Positions 23,286 to 34,525 of a DNA stretch of 64,000 nucleotides are shown here, in pieces (position 1 is the stretch's first letter; the number at the start of each line of letters is the position of its first letter). Both the position numbers and the translations under genes were made by a program. The notes under the pieces are model-generated. The model was not told where the DNA came from. It was given only the letters and a program-made list of their open reading frames with translations, and searched no databases. Source of the DNA: Hyperoodon ampullatus (lineage: Eukaryota > Chordata > Mammalia > Artiodactyla > Ziphiidae); the NCBI GenBank assembly GCA_949752795.1, contig OX457060.1, forward strand, positions 2,460,501-2,524,500, in the 5' to 3' direction.

Positions 23286-24245
23286 CTCCCTCCCTTCCTT
23301 CCTCACTACTTTTCCGTTTAAATATATTCAGGTTAAAAGGTGAGTCCGCTTAAAGAAAAATAATAAGTTAAATAATAAATTTAAAAATTTGGCATGTAGA
23401 TATGGCCAAAAGCCATCAAGATAATATGCAAATGACTGATGTTTAAAAAACTGCTGACGTGCCCCCTTTACCTAGGTTAAGAAAGCAGCCCGTATGCTCT
23501 GCAGGGCCGTCCCACACTCCATTGTCAGATCATGCTGACGGCTCTGACTCGGGTACAGAGCAAACTTCTCTGGACTGGATTTCAGCTTGCACTGAGGCAC
23601 TAGTGCAGCGTGGCTATCATGTATAGAGCGCTCATGTGTACCGGCTGCTCTGCCGAATTCCTCTCCTGCATTATCTCTTAAATCCTCACCGTAGCCCTAT
23701 GAAGTACATACAATCATCATGCTCGCTTTTTAGTTGAAGATACTGAGGCACAGAGAAGCTAAGCAGCTTTGCCGAGGTCATGCAACGTAGGACCCTGAGG
23801 CCTGGCTGATAAGTCTTATTCTATTTTCCTCTGACAGCTGGAGAAGAGCAAGATTTGCTTAGGGGCAGACCTGTGTTTTGTGATGGGAGCTAAGGCTTCA
23901 GTGTCCCGCGTGGACTGATATATAAGCCTTCCCTAAGGTACCCGAAGAAAAGCCATCAGAGTTTGATCAGCATTTTCCATTGGCTAGGGATGAACCGGGA
24001 GGTTCATGGAGGGACCGTGCTCACGGCAAGAATGAATCAAAGACACACCCCTCCGGCTCCATGGTCAGCCCAGCTCTCACCCTTCTCCTCCCCAAGCTCC
24101 CTACGGGCAGGGCCACCCCTGATCAGCCTCTGTGTCCCAAATGCCTACACTGCGCCATCTGTGAAATGAGAACAAAACAAAACACATTGAAAACAAAATT
24201 AGTGGAAGCAGGATGTGAGCTGAGGGGGAAGAAAGGCTTTGCAAG
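23286..24245. other. Intron stretch with one MIR
   Basis: Unique except for the MIR at 23615-23800. Nothing else was recognised. Confidence 0.55.
23615..23800 (-). mobile_element. MIR fragment, antisense
   Basis: ATTATCTCTTAAATCCTCAC, CCCTATGAAGTACATACAAT and GATACTGAGGCACAGAGAAGC then CGAGGTCATGCAACGTAG match an antisense MIR. Confidence 0.82.
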
Positions 24246-24655
24246 TAAGTCAGACAGAGAAAGACAAATATCATATGATATCGCTTATATGTGGAATCTA
24301 AAAAAAAAAAAAAGTGATACAAATGAACTTATTTACAAAACAAAAGCAGACTCACAGACTTAGAAAACAAACTTATGGATACCAAAGGGGAAAGATACTG
24401 GGCAGAGTGGGGAGAGATAAATTGGGAGTTTGGGATTGACATGTACACACTACTGTATTTAAAACAGATAACCAACAAGGACCTACTGCATAGCACAGGG
24501 CTCAATATTGTGTAAGAACCTAAATGGGAAAAGAATTTGAAAAAGAATAGATACATGTATATGTATAACTGAATCACTTTGCTGGATGCTGAAACTAACA
24601 CAACGTTGTTAATCAACTATGCTCCAATATAAAATAAAAATTTAAAAAGAAAACA
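24246..24655 (+). mobile_element. L1 3' end (5'-truncated), sense
   Basis: It starts in the terminal L1 segment (GTCAGACAGAGAAAGACAAA, then ATATGTGGAATCTAAAAAAA). It runs through a 3' UTR with GGATACCAAAGGGGAAAGAT, CAACAAGGACCTACTGCATA and GCTCCAATATAAAATAAAAA, and ends A-rich. It appears to be a cetartiodactyl-type L1 of moderate age. Target duplications were not obvious. A reverse-oriented copy of the same segment lies at 44678-45139. Confidence 0.88.
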
Positions 24656-25679
24656 AAGATGTTTAAGAAAACATCTCAGCTGAACTGGGCAGTGCAAACT
24701 CCGAACAAACCAGGCAGGAACGGAGTGCGAGTCCGATGACAAGACGTGCACTCGGAGAGGTGACGACGGCAGAACCAGATGGAGGAAGTACCAGTGATGA
24801 CAGAGGCCTTGTCTGTCTGTTGTCCAATAGAGTGACACGTTGTACACACAGGCACACACGGAAGAAAATCAACAGAGCGGTTGCAAACCCATACGTCATG
24901 AAACCCTTGTGCTAAAAGTTGGTGATAATGTGTCAGTTTGACAGAGGACATAAGGTCAGTGTAATGTGTGTGCTTCAAGCAGAAAATGACAATCTGCTCT
25001 TTGCACAAGATGGATAGAGCTTCTCATTGAAATTGTATGGAATATGCAAGAACTCTGCCAAATCACGAACTTGGCAAAAATGTACCTGTTCTGCGAATTA
25101 GGCAATTGGAGGGTTTCTGTTGGGTTTCTGGGTCTGTCACACACATGCCTGTGTTGATCCGAATGTGGAGGCCCTTGTGGCTTGGGCTTCTCTTCTCTCA
25201 GTGGTTCTGTTTGTCTTCCCCTCTGCATCTTTGGCCAAATTTGTCTCTCCCCTGTTTTCCTTTTTTTTTTTTTTCCCTCCATTTATTCTATTCTTTTGTC
25301 TGTCTTCTCTCTGGGGTTGATTCGAAAAGAGAGAAAAGAGAAAACACATTCCACTGGTAGAATTTTAATGAATGGATGGCTAATTCCATTCATTTTATTT
25401 TTTTTCCTCTAGGAAACTGTTTAGATGCAAATTGCAAGAACAAATGCATTTTTTCACATAGGAAAATATAGGAAATCAATGGTCATCAGTGAAATCAATT
25501 GCAAATATTACGAGTACTTTTTTTATCAAAATTATTAATACGTAATCACACATGTTGATAATGAGGTTATTTTTTATAAAGAACATAGCTTTTTAAAAAA
25601 CTGTCTTTGTAGAATGCCCTGCTTCTCCGTGCTCATTTCTTTATTTTTCTGGAACATTCTCTACTGCTTTCAGCTTCTT
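24656..25679. other. AT-rich intron stretch
   Basis: Unique-looking, increasingly AT-rich after 25380, with a poly-T run near 25261-25275. Confidence 0.55.
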
Positions 25680-25690
25680 CAGCCCCATTC

Positions 25691-25987
25691 TTTTTTTTTT
25701 TTTTTTTTTTGAGGGGCTGATAGATAAATTTATTATCATTTTTTAAAAGATTTATTTATTTTTTGGCTGCACTGGGTCTTAGTTGTGGCACACGGGATCT
25801 TCATTGAGGCGTGCAGGCTCTTCATCGCTTCTCTCTAGTTGTGGCGTGTGAGTTTTCTCTTCTCTAGTTGTGGTGCACAGGCTCCAGAGCACGTAGGCTC
25901 TGTAGTTCATGGCAAGCCGACTCTCTAGTTGAGGTGTGCAAGCTCAGTAGTTGTGGCATGCAGGCTTAGTTGCCCCGTGGCATGTGT
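25691..25987 (-). mobile_element. CHR-2-like SINE, antisense
   Basis: It begins with a poly-T run of about 20, then ATTTATTTATTTTTTGGCTG and repeated TAGTTGTGGCGTG / GTGCAGGCTC modules, and ends at GCCCCGTGGCATGTGT. This is the reverse complement of the longer CHR-2 family. The tRNA-derived head is missing, so the copy is 5' truncated. A perfect 13-bp duplication, CAGCCCCATTCTT, flanks it at 25680-25692 and 25988-26000. Family assignment is from memory. Confidence 0.85.
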
Positions 25988-26000
25988 CAGCCCCATTCTT

Positions 26001-28268
26001 GATTGTTCCTGGCTTATGAGAATTCTTTCAAACTTCCTTTTTTCCCTAACATCTAAATCTTTCAGTCCAGCTACTAGTTAAGAAACAATTACCACAGCCG
26101 TTTGTGGTTTAACATGCCCAATCAGAGTGACAGATGCAACCTTTCAGGCTGACAGCTGACCCTCCCCTCTTGTAGGTAGCTCTAACCCGCTTACCCAGCC
26201 CACTTACTTCAGAATTTCCTCACGCAAACTCAGTTATTCGGGAGAGTGCTTCACCTTTGGGGACTGGACTTTCCACTTCCCTTTGCTCTGAACCCCGTCG
26301 GGGGGCACCTACTGCCCCTCCTGGCCCACTTGTAGAGTCTAAATGTGAATTCACAGTCCCAATGCGGGCAGCAGCCCCCTCCCCTCTGAGGACTTGCTGC
26401 AGCCTTGGAGGCAATGGATGTGCTCCCCAGAGATCTGACAGCATCAGCACACTAGCCAGTTGGACATGCATACCCCCACGTCTTCCTGACCAGGAGGAGG
26501 TAGAGGTGGCCGGACATCCTAACCCCCCGGGTCCTCTCCCTGCCCTGGCTCCCCCTGATGGCCAGGTCTTTTCTGGCCACCCCACCCCCCCACCCCATGC
26601 CCCCAGTCTCCTTTCCCGCCCGTAGCTGTGTGCCGGCCCTTCCTTCTGGGCCACAAAGGCTCTCTAGACAGACATTGTGTGCTGTTTGCCAACACGGGGG
26701 CCCGGGTGCACAGAGGGGGCGAGGGAGAGGCCAGCTGCTCTCTCCTTTCACACAGACCTTTGCTTTCTCCCTTTCAGTCTCCCCCTGGCTCTCTGTCTTT
26801 GAACGTGCATACAAAAATAAAAAAAAGCAGTTGCTAATTAGAGCCAGAGAATGAGAGCGAGCCTGGCAGAGGGAGGTAGTGGAGGGGCCAGCTCCCGTGC
26901 AAATCAACCAGGGAGGAGGGCAGAGGGGCCCCTGAGGGGCTTGGGAGGGATAGTTTGTCAAAATAAGCAACACTGCTTCTTCAGAATGGCAAAGAGGGAT
27001 TTGTCTTAACCTCCCGTCCTAAAAGGGGAGGAACGGAGAAATGACAGAGTTTCTTGTAAACTCTCACTGCTGGTGTCCGTCTACCCTTCTCATCTTTGTC
27101 CCTCTCTCAGTAGCCCCGTAAACAACAGTATCTATCTGGGGGACATTTAAGTGTATCCTTTCATTGGTCATCTTTGTTCTGGCTGATGGAGAATGCAGGA
27201 TCACTGGCTGAGAGGAGAGCCCCCTTACGGAGGAGCCGCTGAGGCATCAGGAAGCCCCAGCTTGGAAAACATCCTCTGACAAATCAAGGCTCTCTGTCAG
27301 GGCTTTTTTCTCACCCAGTCCTATTCTTGGTTCACCAGGCAATTCTTTTCCCAACCCCATGTCACTAAGTTCGCCAAAAGCAAAAGCAGCCCTGATGCCC
27401 GGTGCTGAAGGGCTGGATGCCCGGTGGATGGCTGGGGGAACAGCAGCCAGTGTCAGGACAGGACCCGACTCTGACTGGTGATCTTTGAACCCATTGCAGG
27501 CTCACAGAAGGCTCCAGATACCACAGCAGTCAGGGCCTGGGGGCACCTACCTGGCAGTTCTTCTGTGGCTTAGAATGACCCCGTGCTTCATGGGGCCAGG
27601 ATCACTCTGAAGGCTGGGAGGTGCCCAGAGGGACTGGCTTTGGAGAGCTGGCAGTCACAGGGAGAGAGGGTTACCTGGTGACTCGGCCCGTCTAGAGATG
27701 CAGTTTCTCCAGGCATATGGTGAATGAACTGATGATGCAGATCTATAAAGGTTTTGACGTCAGTGCCCTGTGCGTTGAAAAAAATGAGGTAATTTTCTGA
27801 AAAGGAGAACAGTGGAAGCCTCATCGCGATACACATTGGTACTAACTAGTCAGGAAGGAAGGAAGGAAAAGGAAATAGAACCTGGAAAGCAAAGACTATA
27901 ACTAGCTCATTTTCTTCCACTGGTGGCTGTTTCAGGTGATGGCTACATGTGAGAAGAGAGACCCCACTGGAAACTATTGGGAACATCCTCCAGTTCTGGG
28001 ATGAGGTCTCAAAATGAGCTTTCCCGGAGTCCATACACAGTGGACTGTCTGTAGCACACAGCTCAGTGTAGCTCGTCTTAACCCTGTCCAAGGACTCCTC
28101 TGGAAAATAAGGGTTTGAATCCATATCCCAGGCAATGAGCCAGACCACAAAGCTGTTGAGAAAACAGCCATCGATGGGTAGTTGTCAAGAGCTGGCGGCA
28201 GGAAAGCTTGGGTTGTTCTGTTCTAGCTCTTTGTTTATGAGCAGAATGACCTCTCTGGGCTCAGTATC
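26001..28268. other. Repeat-poor intron stretch, GC-rich at 26250-26960
   Basis: The GC-rich part carries some CpG but not a clear island by eye. Overlapping frames of up to 173 codons on both strands reflect base composition. No known repeat was recognised. Confidence 0.55.
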
Positions 28269-28313
28269 GTGTTAAGTGGTCTTATAACACTGTGTTAAGT
28301 GGTCTTATAACAC
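28269..28313. repeat. Tandem duplication of 22-23 bp
   Basis: GTGTTAAGTGGTCTTATAAC occurs at 28269 and again at 28292, identical across the unit. Confidence 0.95.
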
Positions 28314-28585
28314 GGGGCTCGGGCTGGCAGTGAAGACACCATGAGAATCTCTGCCTGGGTAGAGTTCAGTCAAGATCTTGGCATGTTGCAAGGGTTCAAA
28401 AACGGATGCTGATAGTATCAACATTTTATTATTAAATAAGCCAGAGGATAATTTTCTATCTGTCTATGGGGTTGGTTCTCTTGAGGTGTATGAGAACTGT
28501 GGAAAGGATGTGGTGCATTTACAGAGATCTGGTAAATATTAAGAAGGCTTAGATAACATGATCTGGGTCACGGGTACATAAACTA

Positions 28586-28692
28586 GTTTAGAGTCTCTGG
28601 AGATAGCGGAAGCCACCCATCTAGTCAGACGTGGATATGAGTTTAGAGTCTCTGTGGAAGCCACCCATCTAGTCATAAGTGGACATGAGTTT
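28586..28692. repeat. Tandem duplication of about 55 bp
   Basis: The first copy starts GTTTAGAGTCTCTGGAGATA and runs through GAAGCCACCCATCTAGTCA to GATATGA. The second copy follows at once, lacks about 8 bp in the middle, and ends ACATGAGTTT. A few substitutions show it is not brand new. Confidence 0.92.
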
Positions 28693-28981
28693 GTCCAGTT
28701 TCTCATTGCAAAATTAATTTTTTAAAATTCTTCTTTTCATTTTTCAGTAACTTTAAATTTTATTAAAAAAATTACCATACAGAAAATTTAACTTATTTTG
28801 GTGGACCGTTTTATGAACTTTAACACATGTTTAGATTTGTGTAACCTCCATAAAAATTAGGAAACAGAAGAGCTGCCTTGTGTTTTCCCTTTATCTCCAT
28901 TGCCTCCTCCCATCCCCCAGCCCTGGCAATCAGTGATCTGTTCTTCATCACCATTATTTTGCCTTTTAAAATGGAATGATA

Positions 28982-29196
28982 GGGCTTCCCTGGTGGCGCA
29001 GTGGTTGAGAGTCCGCCGGCCGATGCAGGGGACACGGGTTCGTGCCCCGGTCCGGGAAGATCCCACATGCCGCGGAGCGGCTGGGCCCGTGAGCCATGGC
29101 CGCTGAGCCTGCGCGTCCGGAGCCTGTGCTCCGCAACGGGAGAGGCCACAACAGTGAGAGGCCCGCGTACCGCAAAAAAAAAACAAACAAAAAAAA
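28982..29196 (+). mobile_element. CHR-type SINE (copy 3), inside an antisense L1
   Basis: A near-consensus copy with intact A and B boxes and the CGGAGCGGCTGGGCCCGTGA body, ending in an A-rich tail with C interruptions. The duplication GGAATGATA (28973-28981 and 29197-29205) flanks it. L1 3' sequence resumes directly after it, so the SINE landed in a pre-existing L1. Confidence 0.96.
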
Positions 29197-29956
29197 GGAA
29201 TGATACACTGTGCCAACTTTTTGAGACTGGCTTCTTTCATTCAGCATAATGCCTGTGAGATTCATCTTAGCTGCTGTTTGTGTCGGTAATTTGTTCCTTT
29301 TCATTGCTGAATAATATTCCATTTTATGGATGCACCATATCTTTTTGTACCTATTCACCTGCTGAAGAACATTTGGATTGTTTCCAACTTTTGGTGATTA
29401 CATATAGTTGCTATAAATGTTCAGGTACACGTTTTTGTGTAGACATACATTTTCATTTCTCTAGGGTTAATACCCAGGAGAGGGATTGTTAGGTCATACT
29501 AAAATGGGATGTTTTACTGCCAGGCTGATTTTCAGAGTGGCTGCACCATTCTGCATCACCAACAGCAATTGCTCTGCATCCTTGCCAGCTCTTGGTATTA
29601 TCAGTATTTTTTATTTTAGTCATTCTAATTGGTATATCGTGGTATTTCATGGTGGTTTTAATTTTCATTTCTCTAGTGAATAATGATGTTGAATATCTGT
29701 CATGTGCTTATTTGCCATCTCTTTATACTCTTTGGTGAAGTGTCTATTCAACATTTTTGCCCAAGTTTTAGTGAGGTTATTTGTTTTCTTACTATTGAGT
29801 TTTGAGATTTCTTTGTATATTTTGGATACAAGTAGTTTTGTTGAACGTGCGATTTAAAAATATTTTCTAGTTTGTAACTTGTCTCTTCTTTCTCTTAACA
29901 ATGTCTTTTACAAAGCAAACATTTTTAATATTGATGAAATCCTATTTATCCATTAA

Positions 29957-30530
29957 AATTTTTTTTATTAAAGATTGTATTTTAGAGCAATTTTAGGTTC
30001 AGAGCAAAATTGAGAGGAAAGTACAGGTTTTTCCCATATACCCCCTGCCCCACATGGGCATAGCCTCCCCCATTATCAACATCCCCAGACAGAGTGGCAT
30101 ATTTGTTACAACTGATGAATCTACATGAACACATCATAATCATTCAAAGTCCATAGTTTACATTAAAATTCACTCTTGGTGTTGTACATTCTGTGGATTT
30201 GGACAAATGTATAATGACATGTCCATCATCATAGTATCATACAGAGTACTTTCACTGCCCTAAAAATCATCTGTGCTCTGCCTGTTCATCCCTCCCCACA
30301 TCCATCCCCTGGCAACCTCTGATCATTTTACTGTCTCCATAATTTTACCTTTTCCAGAATGTCATACAGTTGTAATCATGCAGTATATAGCCTTTTTTAA
30401 TTGTCTTCTTTCAGTTAGTAATATACATTTAAGTTTTCTCCAGGTCCTTTTTATGGTTTGACAGCTCATTTCTTTTGAGAGCTGAGTAATACTCCATTGT
30501 CTGGAGACTTTATCCCTTTTTTTCCAAATT
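29957..30530 (-). mobile_element. Nested antisense L1 3' UTR fragment
   Basis: A second L1 3' end lies inside the outer one. It begins with T-rich sequence and TTTTAGAGCAATTTTAGGTTC, continues with GTACAGGTTTTTCCCATATA and ends at ACTCCATTGTCTGGA. The outer element reads ATGAAATCCTATTTATCC just before it and continues after it with AATTATTTTTTCAATTGTTC, which fits a single interrupted L1. Its sequence type differs from the outer copy. Confidence 0.78.
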
Positions 30531-30779
30531 ATCCAACCAATTATTTTTTCAATTGTTCCAGGACAAGAATCATATTTTTGGTGTCATGTCCAGTAATTCT
30601 TTGCCCAACCCCAAGTCACAAAGGTTTTCTCCGAATGTTATCTTCTGAAAGTGTTATAGTTTTGTGTTTTTAGGTCTATGATCTGTTTTGAGTTAGCATT
30701 TGTTGGAAGTATTTGTTGGAGGTTCAGGTTGAAGGTCATTTTATTATTACTTTGCCTGTGATGTCTAGTTGCTCCAGTA

Positions 30780-31240
30780 CCAGAGATGACTCCTTCACCT
30801 CCTCCAAGGCTTTACTTGAATATTATCTTCTCAGTGCCCCCCACCCGGACCACCCTACTCGCAGTGTAGACCACCCTCAGCAGCCCTCCTGTCTCCCCTA
30901 CCTCGCACTCATCATCTTTTTTTTTTTTTTTGCGGTATGCGGGCCACTCGCTGTTGTGGCCTCTCCCATTGCAGAGCACAGGCTCTGGATGCGCAGGCTC
31001 AGTGGCCATGGCTCACGGGCCCAGCCGCTCCATGGCATGTGGGATCTTCCCAGACCGGGGCACGAACCCGTATCCCCTGCATCGGCAGGCAGACTCTCAA
31101 CCACTGCGCCACCAGGGAAGCCCATCATCATCTTTAAATAGTGTATAACTTATTGGTTATGTGTATTATCTGTCGCTCCTCAGTAGAACGTGGGCTACAT
31201 GAGGGCAGGGATACTTTGAGGGTGTGTGAAGGTCTGCTTG
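30780..31240 (+). mobile_element. L2 3' portion split by CHR copy 4
   Basis: Left of the SINE: CAAGGCTTTACTTGAATATTATC and ACCCGGACCACCCTACTCG. Right of it: GTGTATAACTTATTGGTTATG and GTAGAACGTGGGCTACATGAGGGCAGGGATAC. Together they read as one L2 3' segment in sense orientation. Confidence 0.78.
30917..31125 (-). mobile_element. CHR-type SINE (copy 4), antisense, inside an L2
   Basis: The only one of the seven short CHR copies on the minus strand. It begins with poly-T at 30917-30930 and ends with the reverse complement of the 5' head (CACCAGGGAAGCCC). A duplication CATCATCTTT (30910-30919 and 31126-31135) flanks it. Several CpG sites have decayed, for example in the B-box region and the body, so it looks older than copies 2 and 3. 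Confidence 0.94.
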
Positions 31241-34200
31241 TTAACTGATGTGTCCTGAGTGATTAATAAGAACTAGATGCACGGAGAGGCTGGGCTCCCT
31301 CAGGGCACATGGCTGCCGAGGGTGAAGGAGCAGTGGTGGCTGGTGGAAGCTCCCAGGCCAGGTCAGATCACAAGTGAGCTGTCCGGAGCCCTGCCTCCCA
31401 CGTTCATCAGGCAAAACAGGTTTGTCAAACACTCCACCCACCCGCCCACTGTATTATTTGAGGCCAGTAAGAACTTAAGCAATTAAACCATTTTTTTCTA
31501 TGTCTTAAAGTATTTGTTCCTTGAAACTTAAGCTTTATCCCTTTTTCACCCTTACACCCCTTGAAAAAAAGAAAGTGCTCTAATGCCCTGGGAAAGTGAT
31601 CTTAAATTCTAATCAGCCCTCAATCCTGGGTGTTGGAAGCCACTCAGCGATGAGGCGTTGGCAGGGCAGGGGTGCATGGGGAAAGCTATTTAGGAGTCAG
31701 AGTCGGCTGAGATGCAGGTTTCCCCTGGCTGGACAGTCTTCCGTTCCAGCGAAGAGGCTTAACTTATCAAGGCGGAGGCCCAGGGAATCCGAGAAGCAAA
31801 CAGTACGAAGATATGGAGATGGCAGAAGAAAAGAGGGCAGCTTAGATGAACTGGGGTGGGGGACTTAGTGGGTTCCTGTCCTCCGTAATGGAGCCCGTCT
31901 CCATGCTGTCCTTACCTTGAGCCCCAACATCACTCACTCTCTCCAGTGGCAGGTGGCAGGAGTGTGTGATGCTGTATCCCCCTGGGGTCGGCTCTGGAAT
32001 TTCTATATAGGAGGGGTTTGGGGCCATGGCTTGGTTGGATGGGAGGGGAGGGAGCTGGCTGGGCACTTGAAGGCTGCGTTTGTACAGCAGTCTCACTGTT
32101 CTTAAAGGGAATGTTAGTTTGGAGTGCAGGATGCTGATGGGCACAGGAAGGGAAGGAGTGTCTGTGGGGACCTGTGGCTGCAGAAGGAGCTGGTCCTCGC
32201 CCTGCCTCACTGCAGAGGAATCTGCCCCATAGATACGACCCATCTCCCGCCCCAAGGTGGAACCCGGCTCTCTGATGATCTCTGAACAGCTAAGGCTCCT
32301 GGCCTGTTTGGAATCTGGTCACATACTATATTTCTTCCCAGAAAAGCAAACCCACGTTGTCTCCTATTTCTGTCTCATTTCCACCACTGGAGAGACCAAG
32401 TCGGCTAATTTTCCCTTTTGATAAATTTGCTTTAGTTCAGTGGGAGGCGCTGCTGATTTTGAGTCATCAGACCTATGAGGGTGGGGGAACCCAACTTGTA
32501 ATATTTCTTAAATTATACTTTAATGAAGACGCCCACTAACACGTGTAATAATTCACAGAAAAAAAGCTCAAGCAGATCTGGTTGAAATGTCTTCTTTTGT
32601 GGTTTTTGTTTTTAAAGAAGTGTTACCAGCTTAAACGGAGGTCTTAATTACAGATCAGAAACAAAAACTTGCAGTGCCTGAGAATTGCTTCTCGCCTGTT
32701 CCCGTGGCCACACCTGTCTCCCGTGGTTCCTCAGGGGGAAGACCCACCCAGGAGAGGCTGCCTCTCCCCCTTGGGTCCCCTTCCCTTCCTCCCCCTTCGA
32801 AGCATCCTTGCTGTGAGCCAGCACTGGGTGCAGGGCTCCTTAGCTGTATAGAGAGTGCCTGGATCTTTGGTCTTTCTCTGAGAATCTATGTATGGTAATG
32901 TCAAAACAGGGTTACAAAAATCGTGGTATGATTTAAGTGTTTGCCTTCAACAAATAAATGCTTTTAACACAAAAATTGCAATACTTGATGTTATGCTACA
33001 AGAAGATACTTGCAGGGTTCATGAGATGTGTACACGTGCAACCCCTTAGAGGCAGGCTGGTTGGATAATGTGATATGTTTGAAGTTGTGATGGACTCCTC
33101 ATCTCAGTCCTGTGACTCTCTCATCAAGTGTGAATTTGAGGCCTTTCCCAAATGGGAGTGAGGCCAGGTGGCCCTCCTACCTTGCCCATGACAGCCCGGC
33201 TCGGCCCCTGAGTCTGGGGGATGGGCAGCTCTGACAAGGATGGGTCCCGTGCCCACCTGTGCATCCCAGCCGGTCCTCAGCAGCATCCTCGTCTCTGGGA
33301 GTCTGACCCCTATTCTTGCTCCCTCTACAGCCCTGCTGGGGGCTCCATGGACAGAACCATTTGGAGTCTGATTCAGAGGACAGGTAAATCTGATGGCTGA
33401 CCAAGCTGGGGGTTGCCGGTGCAGTCACTCTCCTTCCTTGGGTGCGGGGCACGCATCGTCCTGCAGGCGCCCCGCCCTGTGGCTCCCCCTGTGGTCTAGA
33501 TGCTTGTGGGCATCTGTATGCCCTGACACCCGGGTCTGCATCCCGTTCCAAGGGCAGGCGCCCAAAGGGACTGCTTCTCTGGCTATCTTGACTGGCCCTT
33601 TGTCTTTCCTGGGGAGCCAGGCAGAGGAGCCTGATGGAAATTCTCCCTGCTTCTTTATTCTGGGGGAGCCCACTGTAGGTCTGGCAGTAGGGGGAAAGCC
33701 AAGAAGAAGCTCTCCTTGTCTGTATTCTGGTCTTTCAAACGGAATCAACTAAGTAGAATTAAAATGCCCAGGAGTGATGGGGTGGGTTGGGGTAGGGGTG
33801 GTCAAAGGACCTGGGGAGAAAACATTTGTGGAATGCTTAATCCTAGAGGAAAACACTGCGGCTGGCGGCTGGCTCCTGGCTCCTGGCTCCAAGGCCTGAG
33901 TGGGAGGGTGTGCCTTATCTCTGCAGGGAGACCCTGAGAAGTGTTATCTGACCTGGAACAACACAGAGACACATGTCTGCAGGAGGGAGGATCCAAAGGC
34001 CAGTGGGAAGTTGGTGATTTGGTTGAGGGGACGGTCTTCAGAGAGTACGGTGGAGTGATTTAGAGCTGCCTCTGGGATGGAGGGTGTATCCCATCCCTCT
34101 GCCTTCTTGTTGGAGACCCTGCCTAATGCAATGGCCTCTAACCAAACCCTGCCCCAATACTCCACGTTCACCCCATCTCCAGATTCATCTTCCTAAATCC

Positions 34201-34317
34201 CAGACTGGCTCAGTCATCCATCTGCTCACAAACTCTTATGGCTCCTCATTGCTCTAAGAGCACGACTCAGGCAAGCATTCAAAAGTGCACACATACTCAC
34301 AAATACTGCAGGCCCCA
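31241..34317. other. Repeat-poor intron stretch
   Basis: About 3 kb of unique-looking sequence. The segment at 34150-34260 (CTTCCTAAATCCCAGACTGG) may be an old L2 piece. No coding signal. Confidence 0.5.
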
Positions 34318-34525
34318 AAGCTTGGTTAAGAGTGTAGACGCTGGGACCAGACTGCCTGGCTTAACTCTGTCTCCACCACCTACTAGCTGTATGACCTTGG
34401 GTAGGTTACTTTACTTCTCTGTGCCTTGGTTTTCTCAGCTGTAAAATGGGCACAATAGTAACCTACTTCCTAGGGTGGCTCTCAGAGAGCATTCAGTATA
34501 TATGAATCATTGTTATTGTTTTCCA
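34318..34525 (+). mobile_element. MIR, sense, near full length
   Basis: GCTTGGTTAAGAGTGTAGAC, AGACTGCCTGGCTTAACTCT, CTAGCTGTATGACCTTGGGT and GTTTTCTCAGCTGTAAAATGGG lie in MIR order. This is one of the better-preserved MIR copies here. Confidence 0.9.

Larger units (their letters stand above)
28755..30700 (-). mobile_element. L1 3' portion, antisense, with nested insertions
   Basis: Antisense L1 runs from the 3' UTR (about 28755-28981), across CHR copy 3, then 29206-29956. Motifs include GCTGAATAATATTCCATTTTATGG, CATTTCTCTAGGGTTAATACCC and TAATGATGTTGAATATCTGTCA. After a nested L1 it resumes at about 30535 with TTTTTGGTGTCATGTCCAGTA. On the minus strand 29212-29358 still reads as a decayed ORF2 C-terminal remnant with motif IWCIHKMEYYSAMKRN. 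No intact frame remains. Confidence 0.85.

Noticed and set aside
22445..23353. 302-codon open frame, plus strand
   Set aside because: Pro/Ser/Leu-rich translation with a repeated PLPSSS block produced by the C/T minisatellite. Other frames are also open across the same DNA. No domain, and no sign of conservation.
28820..29358. Recurring 60-75-codon frames antisense to CHR SINEs (for example with LSLLWPLPLRSTGSG), here and at the other copies
   Set aside because: The same peptide appears at each SINE copy and decays with the element. It is a by-product of SINE sequence, not a gene family.
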